Position numbers and translations under genes: made by a program. A model generated the notes under the pieces. It saw nothing but the letters and a program-made list of their open reading frames with translations, ran no database searches and was not told the DNA's origin. This document shows positions 60,705-64,000 of a stretch of 64,000 bases of DNA, one piece after another; within the stretch, counting starts at the first letter, position 1, and every line of letters starts with the position of its first letter. The DNA is from Bacteroidales bacterium. GTDB lineage: Bacteria > Bacteroidota > Bacteroidia > Bacteroidales > Muribaculaceae. The stretch is taken from contig SUXH01000011.1 of assembly GCA_015061055.1 (NCBI GenBank), forward strand, positions 1-64,000. Reading direction: 5' to 3'.

Positions 60705-61094
60705 TTATTTACCAATGATTAGTGATAGACGCACTTTGTTCATAGGCATAGTGTTGTCGTAGCTGATACCCCATATTAGTTCGGTTCCCTCTTCGAAGGA
60801 ACGCATAACACAGCTAATCTTCTCCATATCCATCACGTTAAGACCATAAGAGCGAGAACAAGTGATAGTGAGCACTACATTGGTTGTGCCTTTGCAACCT
60901 ATCTCGCGCATTTCACGAAGAACTGTAACGGCAACGTTGGCAAGGTCTTCGGCTTCAACTTCAATGGCTGCAAGTTCGTTGCAGGATAATATAGCTTCGA
61001 GTTCTTTGGTGTCAATGTTAATTACTCGTTCGTTTTTAGTCGCAGTACGGCTTTTAATGCGTTTTTCGATTTCTTGTCGATCTGTTATTATCAT
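60705..61094 (-). CDS. small protein resembling the C-terminal domain of FtsZ
   Basis: 129 residues. A charged N-terminus (1-45) leads into a domain (about 48-129) with the strand-helix order of the FtsZ C-terminal (activation) domain: 'LREMREIGCKGTTNVVLTITCS' in pieces at 58-80, 'GLNVMDMEKISCVMRS', and the ending 'ELIWGISYDNTMPMNKVRLSLIIG', close to FtsZ '-IIFGAVID--L-DEVRVTVIATG'. The GTPase domain is absent. It may bind FtsZ or be a domesticated fragment. The match is by eye only. It is convergent with the nucleotidase gene, 9 bp away. Confidence 0.6.
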   Translation of the reverse strand: MIITDRQEIEKRIKSRTATKNERVINIDTKELEAILSCNELAAIEVEAEDLANVAVTVLREMREIGCKGTTNVVLTITCSRSYGLNVMDMEKISCVMRSFEEGTELIWGISYDNTMPMNKVRLSLIIGK

Positions 61095-61119
61095 AATATA
61101 GGATTGCCTTATTTCTCTA

Positions 61120-61127
61120 CAAAGGTA
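61120..61127 (-). promoter_or_regulatory. -7 box of the FtsZ-C-like gene
   Basis: Minus strand TACCTTTG, about 26 bp upstream of the ATG. Confidence 0.6.
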
Positions 61128-61149
61128 GGAAAAAATGGATATATCAACA

Positions 61150-61178
61150 AAAAAGCAGAGTTTTTAGGCTCTGCTTTT
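61150..61178 (-). terminator. terminator after the carbohydrate-binding-domain gene
   Basis: Minus strand stem AAAAGCAGAG/CTCTGCTTTT followed by TTGTTG, T-rich. Confidence 0.85.
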
Positions 61179-61189
61179 CTATCAATTCG

Positions 61190-63376
61190 CTATCTTACGT
61201 TTGTTACCATTGTCGATAATGTTGTAGTGGTCTTAAGTGTACCGGCTGAGTAAGTTCCTTTATAAGTAATACATTCAAATGTCTCTCCCGGAGTAACTGC
61301 CCCGTCGATGTAAATCTTATAAGAATTACCTTTTACAAACTCAGGAGTAGAAATGAGGATAGAAGTTCCTCCATTTGACCCACCAGGACCTCCACCACCA
61401 CCGGGAGGTCGTCCTTCTCCACCACCGGGAGGAGTGTTTCCTCCATTTGAACTTGCAGTTCTTGGATTAAGGAATGAAATTATGTGGTTGCCATTGTTGT
61501 CGGTGATTGTGAATAATTGATTCTGATTTAATGTTGCAGAATAAATGAGAGTGGCTTGTTGGGTGTTGTTGGTAGCCGGAGTAGTGTTTGAACCACCGAT
61601 ACCAATAAGGATACCACCTGTGATAGTGAAATTATTACTCATATCGCAGTCAAAACCACCTTCAGGAGCATTTGCACCCGAAACAAAAATTGTCCCGCCG
61701 TTAATAATCAATGTGCCGTTAGAGTCGATAGCATCATTTCCTGTTGCCATACAATAAAGGTTACCATCATTGATTACGATTGAATTTGCCGCGTTGATAC
61801 AATCGTCGACAGTGTTGATTTTTATAGTACCACCATTGATAGTCATTACATTTTTGCTTTCAAGTCCTTCTCCACCATTTTGTGTAGATGATATGTTAAG
61901 AGTGCCGTTGTGTATAGTAAGATTATTGTCAGCCTTGATTACTTTGGGATTTGCGTAATCGGTGTTATCTTCGTTTGTGCCTTGTACTTCAACAAAACGA
62001 GCACCGGTGGTTTTAGCTGTGATTGTAGGCCCTTGTGTTGCATCTCCAAAGATTGCATCGCTGTCGGTACTTATACATTTGCCACCGATACCGGAAGAAA
62101 GAAGATCGAAAGTACCATTGATGATTTCAAGATTTCCGTCGACTTTGATGCATGTAGCCGAGTATGAATCGGTCGCACCTTCTGTATTTGTGTATGTTTT
62201 GCCTCCTCCACTAACAGTTACTTTTACGTTACCGCCTGTGAATTTAGCATTTCCATCAATAGAAAATCCCTTACCGGCTTCTCCTGTAGAGGTGATTTCA
62301 ATATTGCCACCTGTCATAAAGAAATCACCATCGGTTTTGATTATGGTACAATAAGAAGGATCGTTGTCCACTACCACAACATTACCCGAAGCCACAGTAG
62401 TTATAGTTCCACCATTGACTGTCATAGATGATTTGGTCTTAAAGGCTTTACCTTGATCGGCTGGCATATTGATGTTGATATTACCTCCATTTATTGTTAT
62501 TGTATCGTCGGCTTTTATGCCTTTGGTGTCGGCTGTAGCAACCTCAATATCAAGAGTGCCATTGTTGATTTCGAGCGTACCTTCATCTCCATCAATACCA
62601 TCGCCACCTGTAGATTGAGTTTTAACAGTACCACCATTCATTACAAATGTTGTACCGGAGTGTAGACCATCAGATTTTGCCGATAGAACATTGATGTTGC
62701 CAGAATTAATTATAATATCTTTTTTGCTTGCAATGGCATGCTTGGTATTGCCTGTAACATTGATAGTACCTTCTCCGGAGAAAGTTAAAGCACCTTTACT
62801 ATATAAGCATCCATTGGCACCACTTGTTCCGTCTACAAGGGTAGATGTAGTTCCGTCCTTAAGTTCTATTGTTGCAACCGATGATGAGGTGATGTTGATT
62901 GCGCTACCGGTACTATTTGTGATATTGGCTCCATTAAGAATTAGAGTGAAATCGGTATTGGAAGAAATAGTAACAGAACCATCAGTGGTAGTTCCTAATA
63001 TCTCATAACGTAGTTTTTCTGTATTAGTAGATGCGATTGTAATATTACCACCATTTTTACTAACTTCAACACCTTCGAATGCATAAGGGTTTACCACGTC
63101 AGCATCGGTACCGTCAAAAGCTATAATTACAGTGTTCTGCTTTTCGCCGAAAGTAACATTTTTAATATCGGAATACGAACAAGAGTGTGTGCCTGCATTA
63201 TTGTTGAAGTTGAAATTAACGGTTGTTCCATCATCGGAAAGAGTGATGTTATCGGCCATAGACAACGGCATACCAAGTGATATGCGATTGTTTTGATTAA
63301 TCCAAACTCTTTCTGTAGCCCAAGCAATTGTTGCGATAGTGAGCAAAACTGATATGATTAATGCGTTCTTTTTCAT
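61190..63376 (-). CDS. secreted carbohydrate-binding-domain (DUF4353-like) beta-helix protein
   Basis: 728 residues. Signal peptide at 1-20. An N-terminal segment (about 22-90) is followed by a long run of short parallel-beta-helix rungs (about 100-600) of the pattern 'G-D-I-T-I-N-G-G-x-(I/L)-x-(I/V)' ('TITINGGNINI', 'SMTVNGGTITT', 'NLTIHNGTLNI', 'TLIINGGTIFV'). This is the look of the carbohydrate-binding-domain family DUF4353. A Gly/Pro-rich stretch (about 655-680) precedes a short C-terminal domain. No enzyme motif. Its ATG overlaps the stop of the T9SS-domain gene by 4 bp. Confidence 0.85.
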   Translation of the reverse strand: MKKNALIISVLLTIATIAWATERVWINQNNRISLGMPLSMADNITLSDDGTTVNFNFNNNAGTHSCSYSDIKNVTFGEKQNTVIIAFDGTDADVVNPYAFEGVEVSKNGGNITIASTNTEKLRYEILGTTTDGSVTISSNTDFTLILNGANITNSTGSAINITSSSVATIELKDGTTSTLVDGTSGANGCLYSKGALTFSGEGTINVTGNTKHAIASKKDIIINSGNINVLSAKSDGLHSGTTFVMNGGTVKTQSTGGDGIDGDEGTLEINNGTLDIEVATADTKGIKADDTITINGGNININMPADQGKAFKTKSSMTVNGGTITTVASGNVVVVDNDPSYCTIIKTDGDFFMTGGNIEITSTGEAGKGFSIDGNAKFTGGNVKVTVSGGGKTYTNTEGATDSYSATCIKVDGNLEIINGTFDLLSSGIGGKCISTDSDAIFGDATQGPTITAKTTGARFVEVQGTNEDNTDYANPKVIKADNNLTIHNGTLNISSTQNGGEGLESKNVMTINGGTIKINTVDDCINAANSIVINDGNLYCMATGNDAIDSNGTLIINGGTIFVSGANAPEGGFDCDMSNNFTITGGILIGIGGSNTTPATNNTQQATLIYSATLNQNQLFTITDNNGNHIISFLNPRTASSNGGNTPPGGGEGRPPGGGGGPGGSNGGTSILISTPEFVKGNSYKIYIDGAVTPGETFECITYKGTYSAGTLKTTTTLSTMVTNVR

Positions 63377-63807
63377 TTCTTTATTATTTTAGAAATTTGC
63401 TTGCCAATTTTAACGATATAAGAACCTGCTGACAGATTGGAAATGTCGAGTTGGTTATTTGAACTTTGAGCAACAAGGGTTCCGTTAAGTGAGTATACTT
63501 GGATTCCCTTGAGATTGGTGTCGGCTGAGATAATATTGTTTTGTATGGTAAAGGGGTTCTTTACTACAATATTGTTGATGCTTGAAGGTGAAATGTTGAA
63601 ATCGATCATCTTCAAGTTCTCCTTTGCATAATAGACCAAGGTGCCATCGGTAAAAATAATTTTAGCTCCGCTACCATCAAAAGTTATTTCGTTGATGGTT
63701 GAGATAGTCCACGAGGTATCACTATCGTTTTGTCTAACGACTAAAACATCGGAAGCTGAAACCGATAGGAATGAAATAAATAGAATTAAAAATAGAAATT
63801 TTCGCAT
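63373..63807 (-). CDS. small T9SS type A sorting-domain protein
   Basis: 144 residues. Signal peptide at 1-19; a short strand-rich part (about 20-70, 'TSWTISTINEITFDGSGAKIIF'-like, in pieces); then a T9SS C-terminal domain (about 75-144) with 'IQVYSLNGTLVAQ', 'LDISNLSAGSYIVKI' and the ending 'SKIIKK'. It is little more than a sorting signal with a small cargo. It is translationally coupled to the 728-residue protein, which lacks such a domain itself. Confidence 0.85.
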   Translation of the reverse strand: MRKFLFLILFISFLSVSASDVLVVRQNDSDTSWTISTINEITFDGSGAKIIFTDGTLVYYAKENLKMIDFNISPSSINNIVVKNPFTIQNNIISADTNLKGIQVYSLNGTLVAQSSNNQLDISNLSAGSYIVKIGKQISKIIKK

Positions 63808-63837
63808 AGTTAACTTGGTTTTTAGGTTAAATTAGTA

Positions 63838-63845
63838 CAAAGATA
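63838..63845 (-). promoter_or_regulatory. -7 box of the T9SS-domain/DUF4353 operon
   Basis: Minus strand TATCTTTG, 31 bp upstream of the ATG at 63807. Confidence 0.6.
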
Positions 63846-63880
63846 TAAAAAAGAAATAGTAGTAGTGTTTTTATAAACAT

Positions 63881-63906
63881 AAAAAAGGGCATTAAAGCCC
63901 TTTTTT
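63881..63906. terminator. bidirectional terminator near the right edge
   Basis: Perfect 10-bp stem AAAAAAGGGC/GCCCTTTTTT with a 6-nt loop. It probably ends a minus-strand gene lying beyond the window. The last 94 bp hold no recognised gene. Confidence 0.8.
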
Positions 63907-64000
63907 TAGATGTGTTAAATAATTATCGAATCGAAAATACGTTGATTTAATGGAGATAATGGAGTGTATCAAAACAAGCAAAACACCTCATCATAGACTA

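Noticed and set aside
1..64000. CRISPR arrays, tRNA, rRNA, insertion sequences or prophage genes
   Set aside because: No regularly spaced repeats, tRNA T-loop sequences, transposases, integrases or phage structural genes were found in any gap or frame that I read.

Overview
The window is chromosomal DNA from a member of the Bacteroidota, almost certainly order Bacteroidales. Evidence: many gene starts are preceded by the Bacteroidetes promoter pattern (TAnnTTTG at -7, often TTTG about 20 bp upstream) rather than sigma-70 boxes; there is a CarboxypepD_reg/TonB receptor; C-terminal type IX secretion (T9SS) sorting domains occur; and EF-P, HflX and GuaA resemble Bacteroidales versions. A Muribaculaceae- or Prevotella-like gut or oral organism fits, but the genus cannot be fixed from this sequence. 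No rRNA, tRNA, CRISPR array, prophage or insertion sequence was seen.

Layout. 0-4.3 kb: end of a WG-repeat-like gene, a secreted hypothetical, a TonB-dependent receptor and a His-rich small membrane protein (probable metal uptake). 4.3-9.8 kb: dnaJ-grpE, ispE, dnaB, purU. 9.8-12.8 kb: a four-gene ABC transporter/YtrA-type GntR operon with a recognisable operator at its promoter. 12.8-25.6 kb: cysK, a T9SS-exported glycerophosphodiesterase, radC, a glycosyltransferase, alanine dehydrogenase, efp, rpmH (too short for most ORF lists), a PIG-L deacetylase, a sugar nucleotidyltransferase plus a kinase-RapZ fusion (probable amino-sugar/cell-wall recycling), and hflX.

25.6-33.8 kb is the most unusual accessory region. 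It holds a TerY-type phosphorylation cassette (VWA protein, PP2C phosphatase, two atypical Ser/Thr kinases, one of them a 1134-residue membrane protein), then a zinc-ribbon protein and a bacterial homologue of the plant DA1 LIM-peptidase. 33.8-37.7 kb: a small membrane protein, a TonB-family protein, a 95-bp tandem repeat, a guaA whose glutaminase half is degenerate, and a zeta-toxin-like pair next to the last codons of a lost outer-membrane protein.

37.7-50.7 kb: MgtC and Kef-type transporters, a phosphoesterase lipoprotein, an amidase, the pyrB-pyrI-flavin reductase-glyA operon with a transcription attenuator and a candidate leader peptide, PBP1A and a CpsB-type phosphatase. 50.7-64 kb: a biotin carboxyltransferase with a duplicated biotinyl domain, tandem paralogues built of four repeats, rplS, gpmI, a 5'-nucleotidase, a stand-alone FtsZ C-terminal-like protein, and a carbohydrate-binding-domain protein translationally coupled to a small T9SS-sorted protein.

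The strongest candidates for undescribed biology are the TerY-kinase-phosphatase cassette with the adjacent DA1-like peptidase, the pyrBI attenuator with a leaderless leader peptide, the kinase-RapZ fusion, and the GATase-degenerate GuaA.
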